64,000 nt of DNA. It comes from Rhizophagus irregularis (Eukaryota; Glomeromycota; Glomeromycetes; Glomerales; Glomeraceae). A model generated the notes under the pieces. That model was not told the origin of the DNA, ran no database searches, and worked only from the letters and a program-made list of their open reading frames with translations. This document shows positions 34,016-46,230 of the stretch, in pieces. The stretch spans positions 1,540,501 to 1,604,500 of the forward strand of contig NC_089444.1 of assembly GCF_026210795.1 (NCBI RefSeq), given 5' to 3'. Numbering within the stretch: the first letter of the stretch is position 1; every line of letters begins with the position of its first letter. The position numbers were made by a program, and so were the translations under genes.

Positions 34016-37000
34016 ATGACTTTACTCTTTATTAAGATATAATTAATTGCTTTTTTCCCACTACCCCTTACCCATAATAACAATCTGTTCATGTAGCAGT
34101 TTGATTTCTAAATGAATATAAATAAAATGTAATTCAGATGAACTTTTAAATATTATAAATAATTTATTTCATTTTAGGACCACCTGCACCAGAATACCGA
34201 CTAGAAGCTTATTGGGTAATTTCAATGAGCGAGAGTTACCATACATGAGTACCATTCAAAATTTCGACTCTTTATAATACGATTCCAGACATTCAACAAT
34301 CCTGACAAATCGTAATCCCGAAAATTCAAACACTCGTTATCCCTACACTTACATAATTCTTTTTTTTAGACGTGATACTTTGTAACAATTAAATATTTTC
34401 TATTTAAAATTTCGTAAGAGTTGATATAAAAATTAACATTTTTTTATTAATAAGTCAAATCGATAATAGCTTAAACGATTTCAGAATGGTCGAGAAATTC
34501 GCATTCCTTTAATCCGAGTATATATAGTAAACACGTATCCACACACTAAATGTTATCGTAATACCCATTAATCCAATTCATTACATATACATCTCCTCCC
34601 CTGGTAAGCGCTAAAGTATGATTACCTTTTCCTCTAAATCCAACCCCAGATTTCAAAAATTCAAATGACCAGAATTTATCCAAACTTTTCCAGTTTGAAA
34701 AGAAGAAACAATGATGACATCAAGGTGTAGGCCTGAAAAAAACAATTTATAATTAAAATTAACTAATTAAGTTAGAATTATTTATTTTTTTCATAGATAT
34801 AAATTATGTTAAACCTTAAAAACATCTTTCGTCATTAAAATCTCGTATATTCCTAAATCGACTGAAAAAATAACAATAAAATATTTTGTAAAAGTTAATG
34901 AATTATTAATGTAAAAATTTTTTGTATTCAAGAGAATATAATTACGGCATTACGGTGATTTAATATATTACGGTACAAGCTTCATACGGTATTCCGACGG
35001 CAAGTATTAACATACAGTATCAGGTATGTTTTATTATCAAATAAAATTGTAAATATAGCGTAAAAAGAGTTTGAAATATAGTACCTCTATAATGATGACA
35101 ATTAACTTATATAGTATATAATTTGCAATGTTGAATTCTATAAAGGGAATTATAACTTACCTATTCTTTTCGTCGTATTGTATGTATGGAATTTTGGGGG
35201 AACATAAATTTCACAATTGTATAACAGAAAGTTCTTTTTACCATTCAAGCCTATCCGTTTATCATGATGAATCACAATATATTGTATATTTAACTTCAGA
35301 TAATGTGAAATAAGGTAAAGAAAAAATCATTACTTGTAAAACTATCAATACCGGTAAAACCATCAATATTTGGCATTGATCTCAAAATAACCGATTATAC
35401 TATAAGGGGGGGTTACATGTCGAAAATACACTACAAGGAGTTATGGGGTAATCGACTGAGCGACTGAGTGACCAAGCGATCAAATTAATTGATATAAATC
35501 AAAATTTTATTACTAAAGATAACTTTATGAAAAAATCATCAATATTATGAATACCATATTTAGCGGTTCAACCCGTGTCGCATGCGACGAAAATCAGGCC
35601 AAAAATCATGTGAGGCATATGACATGATTCAATCAAAAACCTTAAAGTTTATTTTTACATTTGTGCAACTTGAAGTAAAAAAAAAAAAAACAAAAAGGGA
35701 ACCAATAACACAATATTAAAGAGACACAATTTTATCGTAAGCTCACGTGATTTCGAATTCCAATATGATGATCGTGACATCGTATGATCACAACTCCGAT
35801 TAGTCCGATAAATAATTCTATCTTTGGGATAATTGATTTTTTGGTGATAAATTTTAGAAAGTAAATTCTTTAGTAATATCAGACTGATATATTCAACTAA
35901 TAAAACAAGATAACAATCATGTTATATACATCAAACCGGCATCAAACGGAATCAAACCAGCATCAAAACGGACTTGTACTTAATTGAATTAAAAATTTCG
36001 ATCGAAAAAAAAGGTAAATAAAATAAAATATATGTATATATAAAAAGAAACAAACCAAACCAAAAATAAAAATCTTTTTTTTTTACAAAATATTTTGATA
36101 TAATAACTTGTTTATTATATAAACAATATAATTTGTAGTACATTCTAAAATGACAAAAGAGAACCTATTAAATACAACTTCATTTTAATTACATACAATA
36201 CATTTGATTGATTGAAATGATAAATTGATAATCTTTACATTATGAAAACCTTTATTATGAAATCTTCATTATGAATTTCTAAGGGTAATTCCGGTCGGCT
36301 TATAGAACGATGAGTCGAATGACCGAATTCTAACATATGCCACATATGCCACATATGCCGGTATTCTATATGAAAAGAGGAAATAAAATAAAGAAATAAT
36401 AATTTTTTTTTAAAATAATGATGATGATGTCATTGATTCATTTAAATTTTTAATCATTATGGAACTATCATTCATGAGTTATTTTCGGGAGTCATAAGGT
36501 ATTACAATACAATAAATATAGTAAATACAATAAAAAAATACAAAAAAAGAATAAAAATACAGATAAATAATTATTATATAATACTTTTGTACTTTTTGTA
36601 CTTTTTGTACTAAATTATTTCTTCAAATCTTTTAATAGTAAGATTCATAACAAATTCCAGGAAATCTGGAAAATTGACGTTTTATCACAACAGCAAGCAT
36701 TTAAAATTGGCGAAATCTGGGCTAATTATTGATGTGACACATTCAATACATGAAAAACTGTTCAAAATTAGTAAAAAAATAATGCTTTGTTTTAAACCCC
36801 GATTTCCCCCGTTTCCAAGTTAAGAAGTAAAGCAATGTAATTAAAATTCAAATTACTAAGATCAATAAATTTTTCTTTGTTTTATTAAATTTATGATTAC
36901 TAAAAAAAATTTAATAAAAAATAAAAATGATTGTTTTATGAAAAGAAAAGGGTAACGGAAATAACTTGGAATAACTTGGAATAACTTGGAATAACTTGAA

Positions 37001-38008
37001 ATAACTTGATTTTTTTTTAAATGTTACAAATGTAACATATTACATATTACAGTATTGTGATAAAAATTATTACTATATAAATCATTTTGATTACAAAAAT
37101 GACCATTTTATTGTTTTTTTTTTTCTTTAAAAAAAAACAATAAATAATATAAGTTTTAAAGGCTGAAAATATCAGTAAAAAAGATGGAAGGATTTAATTG
37201 GTACTAAAAAAACCAAAAACTTTAAAATTTGTTTGGGAAAGAAATAATTAGGAAAATTTTTTTTTTTTTAAAAATTTTTCGGCGAATCCCTTATTTCCAT
37301 TAAATGACTATACCACATAAGGTAAATCTCGAAATTATTCTATGAATGAAAGTTTTAAAAAAAAAATTGGGAACATGAACAACATGAACTTTACCGACCG
37401 AAACAAAAAAAAAAAATATATATATATATTTTTTTTTTTTTTGTTGACTCCTTGTTTGGAATTATTTACCAATCATATTATGTAATTTTGTTTATTTAAA
37501 GAAATGAAAAAAAGAAAAAAAAGAAAATAAAAATAAATGGTAAAGTTTTAAATTTTTATTTTAAAATAAATAAATTATTTATCATTCTAACTTCACATAC
37601 CGGATATTAAAAGTAAACATACATTTATCTAATTATCTTTCAGATGATTGATTTTTTTTTTTTAATAGTGATTTTCATTATTATTATTATTTTAAATATT
37701 TAGTCGATCGTGTCTTGTGAACTTTTTTACTGTTTAATTCACATCCATTCGAAAAAAAAACACATATAAAGGTGATAAATCTGACCCTATCATTCAAATT
37801 ACAAATAATATTTCACCTTTTTTTTTGAAATTTCTGAAAAAAAAAAAAAAAATATTTTTAAGAAAAAAAAATTCGAAAATATTTAATCTTTTTCGAAATT
37901 AATCAATCAATTTCGAAATTATTCAATCTTTTTCAAATTATTAAATTTTTTTTTTTAAAAAAAAATAATTTCACATCTTCATCCATACATACAATTTTTT
38001 TTTTGAAA
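34016..38008. other. Gene-poor A/T-rich region
   Basis: About 4 kb without a convincing gene. Long homopolymers and A/T tracts increase toward the 5' side of the HAD gene at 38009. A weak minus-strand block near 34540-34690 (GNHTLALTRGGDVYV) resembles one RCC1-type repeat but stands alone. Confidence 0.4.
36957..37009. repeat. Minisatellite, five copies of ATAACTTGGA
   Basis: Five consecutive 10-bp units of ATAACTTGGA or ATAACTTGAA are visible, ending before a T tract. Confidence 0.85.
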
Positions 38009-38812
38009 ATGGCATCAGCAGATATTCCAGATTCTATGATACAAGTCAAAGCATTCCTTTTTGATGTATTTGGTACAATAGTAGATTGGAGAACGACATT
38101 AACTCAAGAATTATCATCATTCGCAACTTTAACTTCAACTCGAATCTCTAATCAAACTTTATTAAATAAAGATTGGCATTCATTTACACAAAAATGGAGA
38201 AATGGTTATAATTTATATATTAATTCATCAAATTCAGGAAAAGCTCAGTTCTTAACAGTTGATTCTCTTAATGAACAAATTTTAGAAAAATTAATCACTG
38301 AATTTGATTTAGTTCATTTATGGTCTGATGAAGAATTGGAAAATTTAGTTAATCTTTGGCATAATTTAGATCCTTATAAAGATACTGTACCTGGAATAAC
38401 TAGACTTGGTGATAAATATATCAACGCTATTTTAAGTAATGCTAATGTTAAATTATTGGTAGATTTAAAAAGAAATGCTGATTTAAATTGTTTTGATTAT
38501 ATGTTTTCTGCCGAAATTTGGAAATGTTATTTACCTAATCCTAAAGTATATTTGGATTGTTGTAAAATGTTAAATTTACGCCCTGAACAAGTTGCTATAG
38601 TATCTCATATTAAAAGTGATTTAAAGAATGCAAAAAAATTAGGTTTAAAAACTGTTCTCGTACAACGTGAAGATTATTATGATGATGAGGATAAGAATAA
38701 AGAAACCAACGATTATGAAGAAGAAACCAATGGATTTGGTGGTCAAGCCAATCATGAATTTGATTTGACTATTAATGATTTTGAAGAATTGGCTAAAAGT
38801 ATGGCTTGTTAA
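38009..38812 (+). CDS. Haloacid dehalogenase (HAD)-family protein, motif III lysine absent
   Basis: Single exon, ATG at 38009, 267 residues. HAD type II pattern: motif I AFLFDVFGTIVDW with the nucleophilic aspartate, a helical cap (residues about 40-115), motif II LSNAN, motif III region AEIWKCYLPNPKVY, and motif IV HIKSDLKNAKKLGLKTVLV with an aspartate. In the L-2-haloacid dehalogenase branch motif III normally reads Y-K-P-x-P, and the lysine stabilises the aspartyl intermediate. Here the codon is TTA (Leu). A lysine three residues earlier (WKCY) may or may not substitute. The C-terminal part has an acidic insert (DDEDKNKETNDYEEE). Substrate unknown. It may be a real hydrolase with shifted lysine or a catalytically weak paralog. 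Confidence 0.85.
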   Translation: MASADIPDSMIQVKAFLFDVFGTIVDWRTTLTQELSSFATLTSTRISNQTLLNKDWHSFTQKWRNGYNLYINSSNSGKAQFLTVDSLNEQILEKLITEFDLVHLWSDEELENLVNLWHNLDPYKDTVPGITRLGDKYINAILSNANVKLLVDLKRNADLNCFDYMFSAEIWKCYLPNPKVYLDCCKMLNLRPEQVAIVSHIKSDLKNAKKLGLKTVLVQREDYYDDEDKNKETNDYEEETNGFGGQANHEFDLTINDFEELAKSMAC

Positions 38813-39182
38813 TTACTATATGGATCAAACTATGGCTTGTTATCCAAATTATGGCTTATTGTCCAAAATTTTGACTTTTGTTGTCCAGACTCCCAAATTT
38901 TGGCCTGTTTCTCAAACTTCGGTTTGTTAAAGAATTGGTTCAAATTATAGCTTGTTAAATTAGTTAAATTAAGATGTCCAAGCATTATTCATTGATCGGT
39001 GCTCCCTGCTTATTGTTATTTTATTTTTGTTTTTATTTTATTTTTATTTTGTTCAATCTTTGTTCTTTATTAAATATTATTTTAATTATTATTTAATTAT
39101 TAAAAATAGATTACGGGTAATTTATTATAATACATAACAATTAATTAAATTTTTTCCATCATCAACATGTCTGGTACATGAA

Positions 39183-39215
<33 letters not shown>

Positions 39216-41227
39216 ATAATAAATAATAAAAATGAATAAAAAAAAAATTATTTTCTTTTTTCAAAAAAAAATTATAATGCTATCTTTAAAATATTTACAT
39301 GCGTATCTAGTTGTAATACATTTTTATTTGTTATTCTAAATAATCTTTAAACCATTTATTTTAAATACTTTTGTTTTTTAAAATAATTTACCCCTCATTT
39401 AATTCCAATCTTTTATTTTTAAATTCTTTAAAATAAATTTTGTTTACCCCCTCATTTACATTAATTCATTTTAAAATGGTTTAATAATCGGGGAAAGTAT
39501 TTTCGGAGCTCTTTTTTTTTTATTAATAATTTCGGAGCTTTATTTTTTAAAGTTTTTGTCATAATGTACAAAATGTATGTAGTTCAAATGAGGGGTAAAG
39601 AATATCATAATCTTTTGAATATTCATTTGGGGGTTAAACTGTTTTGTAATATAAAATCGCCCATGAATTCTTTATAATAAAACTAAAAAAGATAATATAA
39701 ATTTAATAAATGTTCTTTTAATTTGTTTGGTAATTATATAAGGTCTTACAATAAAAAAAATAATTTAATTTTTTTAATGTCAAATAAATGTTGAAGTAAT
39801 AACAATGTCAAAAACTTAATTCAGGTTGGGTGGACCTCAATAAAAAAGATCATCCGGGCAAAGGTTTCAGTTTTTTTACCAATTAAAAAACAATATAAAA
39901 AAAAAAAAATACGAAATAATCACCAACAACAACAATAATAACAATAATAATGTACTAATAGAAAAACTTTTCTTAATTTTTTTTCGATACATTCTCGATT
40001 ACAATTTAATATTTTTATACTAACGCTAATAATTTTTGTGAAAATTTAATTTAACCATAATAACGTTTAATTTTAACCGTTTAAATATCGTTAAATAAAT
40101 AATAATAAAAAAAAAATAAAATATTTTTACATAATCAAATCCACTCCCTATTAATTTTGTTCAACATTGGATTTTCTAGGTTTACGGAGAAAAAACGCTT
40201 TTTTTTTTTTATTCTTTTTTTCTTTCGTACGTTTAAAACGTACAAAAAAACTTTTTAATAAATTTTTTAATATAGATAAGTTTTGCTAATACATGATGTT
40301 AAATTATTGTAATTATTGTATGATATTCTTAAAAAAGTATTCTTAATTCATTTTTTTCATTTTTTTCATTTTTATTTTTTTCCTTTGTTTCATAATTAGA
40401 TAAGCTTTTTTTAAGGGGGGAAGGACAATGTACGGATAAATTTTCATTAGTAAACATTGTGTTATCAGGTGAACATATGATCTTATTAAAATTTTATTAA
40501 TTATGTAAGATATTTCTTATTTAAGTATATTTAAGTATATCAAATATATATTAATAAATTTTTTAAATTTTCATCTGTATAACATAATAAATATTAATAA
40601 ATTTAAAATTTTTACATTCGTTCCGAATTTTTTTTTTTATTAACATAATTGTTTCTTAAACATAATTAAAACTTCTAAGAATATTATATGTTTTTTCTAA
40701 GAATATTATATGTTCTTTCTAAGAATATTATATACTTTTTCTAAGAATATTTTCTTTTTTAATAATTAATATTTTTTAAGAATATTTTATTAAGTAATAT
40801 TTTCTAAGAATGTTATTTTTTAAGAACGTTTATCTTTAAGAACGTTATTTCTAAGAAGATGAAAAATATGATTATTTTTAAGATTATGATTATTTTTAAA
40901 AATATAAATTATTTTTAAGAATATGATTATTTTTAAGTATAAATATTTCTAAGAATATTGTTTTTTTTTCTAAAAATATTTTTTTTAAGAATACTGTACT
41001 TTTTTTTTCTTTTTTTTTTTTAATAAATTCGGTGATCAATAAATGAATCTACGTTACATAAATCTTTATAAATCCGAAAATCTTGGATAGGTTCGAATAT
41101 ACATGATTTATATTAAATTTGGGGGTATTTAATATATATAAAAAAAGTTTAGTTAGTTTGGTTAGTTTGGTTATTTTTTTTTTTCCTATTTTTGAATAAA
41201 ATTCAACCGAGTAAAATCTCAATAAAA
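38813..41227. other. A/T-rich spacer with low-complexity repeats
   Basis: No gene recognised. Just after the HAD stop, TGGCTTGTTATCCAAA-like phrases are repeated (38825-38960). An ATA/TAA microsatellite lies at 39186-39230, and a run of TCTAAGAATATTA-type units spreads over 40670-40990. Confidence 0.5.
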
Positions 41228-43181
41228 CGATTTTTAAAATGAAATAAACAGGAAATAATCGCGGAGATACGCCGTTTGAACTGTAACACAAAATGTAAGG
41301 TAATGATTAATCATCATCCAATTTTTTTTTTTAAAAAAAAAAGAATTCTAAAATTTAACGGCGTTTTATCTCAAAAAAAATTTTGTGACTTATTTTGATT
41401 TGTAATTTAACTATTTTAAAATTACCAACCAAAATGTTTCGTTCTCTTTTGATCTAATATATTTTGAATTAACAAAAAATACCAGATGAGTAATGAAAAT
41501 TCCGATAAAAGAATACCAGATGAACTAAAAGAATATCGGATGGATAATGAAAATCCCGATAATAAATTAATAATAATAATAATAATAATTTCAACAAAAG
41601 AGATTTTTTTTTTACGAATTTCGGCATTATCAATATGCCATTTACAGGTTTACGGTATTATCAATATTCATCCAATATAAAAGCGCATTATGCATTTATA
41701 GTGATATATAATTACTATTGCCGCAGCAAGTGTTAATAAAACGCAACAATACCAATCTCATTGACCGAGTCTCAAGCATCAATCAATTGATTCATTGATC
41801 AATTGCAGCAATCAAAATTTTTTTAATTTTTGTGTATTACAATAATCTACGATCAAACCTTTTGTTAAGAAATAGACTAATTCGAACCTTGTAAAAAAAA
41901 AAGGTGAATAATGTTTTTATATGTTCTATCTTTATTGATACGATTTTAAAATGAAATAAACAGGAAATAATCGCGGAGATACGGATTTATTATCATTTAA
42001 ACTTTGTAACACAAATATAAAGTAATGATTAATCATCAATGGGTTCATCCAATTTTTTAAAAAAAAGAATTCTAAAATCAACAGCGTTTTATCTCAAAAT
42101 ACTGTGACTTATTTTGATTTGTAATTAAATATTTTAAAATTACCAACCACGTTCTCTTTTGATCTAGTATATTTTGATTTCGATAATAAATTATTATTAA
42201 TAATAATAATTTCAATAAGATTTTTTTTTTTACGAATTTCGGAATTTTCAATATTCCATTACAGGTTTACGGTATTATCAATATTTAATATAAAAGCGCA
42301 TTATGCATTTATAGTGATATATGGTTACTATTTCCGCAGCAAGTATCAATAAAACGCAACAATACCCAGAATGAATCTCATTGACCGAGTCTCAAGCATC
42401 AATCAATTGATTCATTGATCAATTGCAGCAATCAAAATTTTTTTAATTTTTGTGTATTACAATAATCTACAATCAAAACCTTTTGTTAAGAAATAGACTA
42501 ATTCGAACCTTGTAAAAAAAAAGGTGAATAATGTTTATATGTTCTTTCTTTATTGATACGATTTTAAAATGAAATAAACAGGAAATAATCGCGGAGAAAC
42601 GGATTTATTATCATTTAAACTTGTAACACAAATATAAAGTAATGATTAATCATCAATGGGTTCATCCAAATTTTTAAAAAAAGAATTCTAAAATCAACGG
42701 CGTTTTATCTCAAAAAATATTGTGATTTATTTTGATTTGTAATTAAATATTTTAAAATTACCAACCACGTTCTCTTTTGATCTAGTATATTTTGAATGAA
42801 CAAAGAATACTGAATGGATAATGAAAATTCCGATAATAAATTAATAATAATAACAATAATAATAAACAAAAGAGATTTTTTTACGAATTTCGGCATTATC
42901 AATATTCAATATAAAAGCGCATTATGCATTTATATTGATATATAGTTACTATTTCCGCAGCAAGTGTCAATAAAAACGCAACAATACCCAGAATGAATCT
43001 CATTGATCGAGTCTCAAGCATCAATCAATTGATTCATTGATCAATTGCAGCAATCAAAATTTTTGTGTATTACAATAATCTACGATCAAACTTTTTAAAC
43101 TTTTTGTGAAAAATAGACCAATTCGAACCCTGTAAAAAAAAAGGTGAATAATGTTTTTATATGCTCTTTCTTTTATTGATA
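41228..43181. repeat. Tandem triplication of a 620-710 bp unit
   Basis: Three consecutive copies start with CGATTTTAAAATGAAATAAA at 41228, 41941 and 42559 (the first with one extra T) and end near 43181, giving periods of 713, 618 and 623 bp. Each has AGGAAATAATCGCGGAGA, CACGTTCTCTTTTGATCTA or its variant, TATAAAAGCGCATTATGCAT, TTCCGCAGCAAGT or TGCCGCAGCAAGT, and a palindrome-rich block TCAATTGATTCATTGATCAA. Most changes are small indels, mainly in homopolymers and AAT runs. The third copy lacks part of the middle. No conserved reading frame spans the copies, so a structural or regulatory repeat is more likely than a gene. Confidence 0.85.
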
Positions 43182-43458
43182 ATTGTAAGATAAATGTATG
43201 ATAAATGTAGCATCATTTATTTGTATGCACAGCGATTTCGGCAAACTATATGTTTTTTTGTCGATCTGAAAATCTTTGAGAAATATCGTTATATCAAAAT
43301 TATACGATACTCTCATATAGCGGGATCGGTGGTCCGACTGTAGTAAGCCTATAAGGGTTTGAACCTGAGAACCACATACGGATTGCTTCAACTTCGTTTC
43401 ATGAAAAAGATTATTGTTACTACACTATCAACTCATAAACGTACTATAAGCTCATATT

Positions 43459-43659
43459 TTAGTTCCTTTTCTTAGATTTAGATTTTTTCTTTGATAATTG
43501 GCTATTATCCTCAATTGATTGAGACTTAGAATGAGCGGCAAATAATAGGTGAGTTAAGAAATTGTAAGATAGCCTATTGAGTAGGTGACTGTAATTCGAC
43601 TTTGTTTTATCAAATGGCATGGGCAATGGTAGATATTCAATAGCAACACGGGGTAACAT
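43459..43659 (-). CDS. Possible small protein, unknown
   Basis: A 66-residue frame beginning MLPRVAIEYLPLPMPF and ending with a lysine-rich tail (KKKSKSKKRN). Composition is more protein-like than its surroundings, but there is no recognised domain. It could be the last exon of a longer gene or chance. Confidence 0.15.
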   Translation of the reverse strand: MLPRVAIEYLPLPMPFDKTKSNYSHLLNRLSYNFLTHLLFAAHSKSQSIEDNSQLSKKKSKSKKRN

Positions 43660-44260
43660 GATTCACTAACTTTTGAAAACTACTTTTTTTGTAGGGTATA
43701 AACTTGTAGAGATTTTTAATTGGGAATTCTTATATCATCTCGAGAAGGCAATAATCTACCTACCAAAACTATGTTTAGATTATGTCGACCATAACTCGAT
43801 AATTCGAGAAGGCAATAATCTTAATAATGGCAATTTTAATGATACTAAATAGTTATGGGTGGGGAAAAGAGATAATGAAGAAGAAAATAGCGAGGAAGAG
43901 AAAGGTATATCAGTCGAAGACCGATATATCCTCCCATAGTTATAGTTCAATCATTAGGAATACTGCGGTGACCAATAGGAATTAATACTACTAATGACGA
44001 TTTCAATATTGGATGACTCATAAAAATATCGGTCATTTAAAATCCCGCATATTCCTTAATCAATATTTCCTCATATAGTAGGAAAGTAAAAATTTTGAGT
44101 TTTTAACATGGGAGGATTCGCAGCAGCAAAAGTCAATAATATTTTTATAATTAATTTGGAAGAATTCCGTTTTTTATAAACTATACAAACTATACAAGGA
44201 ATTTGTTATAAAAATATTAAGAATCATTCACTAAATGCTATAAAGAAAAAAATGTAAATA

Positions 44261-44536
44261 ATGAAAAAAATATTAAAATCTTTTTTTAATAAAAATATTG
44301 TTTTTTTTTCTGAAAAATTAAATAAATTAGCATATAATATCAATTATATAAAAAATCTTGAAAAAAATTTTTTTTTGTGGAGTCTCACCTTTTGCTATGA
44401 ACCTTTCCATATATTATTCAGATTTTTCAAAGATGATGATATATATTACTTTACAGAAGAAATAATATATATATACTGTATATTTACGTCAATTTATCTA
44501 ATTTTTCGAATTAGTGTGATCGACAAATCTTTTTAA
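44261..44536 (+). CDS. Possible small hydrophobic protein, unknown
   Basis: 91 codons from ATG, rich in F, I, Y and K. The end (IIYIYCIFTSIYLIFRISVI) is a plausible membrane segment. The A/T-rich codons also favour chance hydrophobic frames. No family recognised. Confidence 0.2.
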   Translation: MKKILKSFFNKNIVFFSEKLNKLAYNINYIKNLEKNFFLWSLTFCYEPFHILFRFFKDDDIYYFTEEIIYIYCIFTSIYLIFRISVIDKSF

Positions 44537-44608
44537 TAAAATAAATATCAGCGGGAATTATTTACGAAAAGTGATCATGTGGACATATAAATTTATTTGA
44601 TCTACACA

Positions 44609-44978
44609 ATGCTAAGCCGTCACTGTATCATTTTCAAAATATTTTTTGCCATTTGTTTCATATTTTCGCTAGCAGTATATAACTTTGTGGTTTCGATTCC
44701 TACGATTTCTATAATCGACTTCTATAATCGATTTCCAACTTTAATTCTTATTATTACATTAGTGGTTACTGTATTAAAAAGTGACCAATAATTGTCCATT
44801 AATTATTTGGAATAACTTTTTGAATATAATTTGTATGGGGGTCTCGGTTATATTGATTAACAAATCACCTGATCACACTAATTCGAAAACCGCAATAATT
44901 AATAAATTTATAATTTACACTTCATTTACTTCATTTTCCTACAATATGTTCATCGGATTCAGATATATCCTGAGGTAA
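44609..44978 (+). pseudogene. Possible membrane protein split by one frameshift
   Basis: Frame 1 from ATG at 44609 gives two hydrophobic segments (IIFKIFFAICFIFSLAVYNF; LILIITLVVTVLKSD). It meets a stop at about 44788, where an overlapping frame continues IIWNNFLNIICMGVSVILIN and ends FIGFRYILR. Joining them would give a protein of about 120 residues with three or four membrane segments. No family recognised. Chance open frames remain possible. Confidence 0.25.
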
Positions 44979-45049
44979 CCCACACGTAACTTACGAACCC
45001 GGGAACTCAGTTTTCGTTATGTCATCAGTCATATGAGAAGAGTAAATTG

Positions 45050-45119
45050 CTGGTAAATCGCTGGTAATCATTGGTAAATCATTGGTAAATCGCTGGTAAT
45101 CGCTGGTAATCTTTGGTAA
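45050..45119. repeat. Minisatellite of TGGTAAATCGC / TGGTAATC units
   Basis: About seven imperfect 11-13 bp units based on TTGGTAAATC and CTGGTAATCG in a row. Confidence 0.75.
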
Positions 45120-45297
45120 AATCAACACCTTATATAATACAATAGACATTTTATATTTTATAGTGGATATTTTATATAATAGTTATTTTGGGAATGTGTG
45201 TAACGATCAGTTTCAAACAATACCGTATAACAAACTGGCTAAGTATCCGAGTCTAAATCAATTTAAATTGAATAGTATACAGCATTACAGCAGTACT

Positions 45298-45355
45298 GTA
45301 AGTACCCGACTGTAAAGTAAGTACCCGACCGTAAAGTAAGGTACCCGACCGTAAA
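45298..45355. repeat. Three copies of a 19-20 bp unit GTACCCGACCGTAAAGTAA
   Basis: Three near-identical units in direct tandem, the first with GACTG instead of GACCG. More G/C rich than its surroundings. Confidence 0.8.
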
Positions 45356-45410
45356 GGAGAGCACTATACTTGCTTAAAATATCATTACCAACTAGTTGCT
45401 GATCACGTGA

Positions 45411-45692
45411 ATGTTTATAAGCACTTTTCATTGTCTCCATTATCTGAAGAAAATACAACCGGATCGCTCTTTTCTTTTGTGGTTCGTGCTGCTTTCGAGC
45501 ATAGCTATATACACAGTGAAATTCGATATAATGGAATCATCCGTTCCGTTAGTAAAATTTGTCAAAAATCCGTTATATCAAGAATTCCAATATATCGAGG
45601 GTAAATTAGTTATACGTTATGATAATTCGTTCCAGGCCCCAATTCCAATATATCAAGATTTTACTTATGATCCGTTATATAGGTTCCTTTAA
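45411..45692 (+). CDS. Possible 93-residue protein, unknown
   Basis: ATG at 45411. One hydrophobic stretch (SFLLWFVLLSSIAIYTV), then an aromatic/proline-rich end (DNSFQAPIPIYQDFTYDPLY) with protein-like composition. A CACGTG lies immediately upstream (45404-45409). No family recognised. Confidence 0.25.
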   Translation: MFISTFHCLHYLKKIQPDRSFLLWFVLLSSIAIYTVKFDIMESSVPLVKFVKNPLYQEFQYIEGKLVIRYDNSFQAPIPIYQDFTYDPLYRFL

Positions 45693-45715
45693 ACCTTGAG
45701 AAAATTATATGAACG

Positions 45716-45845
45716 TGGATATGTCAGGGATATTAAAAGATGTTATCAAATATGATATGTATAAAATTGACTCTACGGTAGTCAAGGATAGTAAAGGATG
45801 TATTAAATATGATATGTATAAAATTGACTCTATGGTGGAGACATT
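45716..45845. repeat. Tandem duplication of about 60 bp
   Basis: AAATATGATATGTATAAAAT followed by TGACTCTA occurs twice, preceded each time by a GGATATTAAAAGATG or GGATAGTAAAGGATG variant. Two diverged tandem copies. Confidence 0.7.
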
Positions 45846-46230
45846 TGTTGCTGACATATAAATTTTTTTACATTTTTAGTCAAAAACAAATTTGATGTTG
45901 TATTAATCGATACAATGGGAACAATTATGATAACAACATGTATTGGGAATGTTTTGCTGCTTGCTTCTTAAAAAATCATGCACAACTGCCCACTTCCCCT
46001 GCTTTATAAATATACAACAGAATTATCATTAGATGAATTATAAGTATAACGACTGTACATTATATAATTAATGTGCTATCACTTTTTATTATTAATATTA
46101 ATAGAATAAAATTAGTTTCGCTGATTAAAATATTAGATTACATATTATACGTGTAAATTACCCCAATGGATGACGCTAATGGTTAAAGTAAATTAAAACG
46201 CGTGAACTCCCTACTATATCTTTATAATTA

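Noticed and set aside
34540-34690. Minus-strand block GNHTLALTRGGDVYV resembling an RCC1 repeat
   Set aside because: Only one repeat-like segment, no neighbouring blades and stops on both sides. Not enough to call a gene.
41228-43181. CRISPR-like or LTR arrangement because of repeated blocks
   Set aside because: Units are long, contiguous and without spacers, and no primer-binding site, polypurine tract or retroelement coding lies between them.
43330-43400. tRNA-like B box (GGGTTTGAACC) suggesting a tRNA or SINE
   Set aside because: No cloverleaf could be built around it and no A box at proper spacing was seen.
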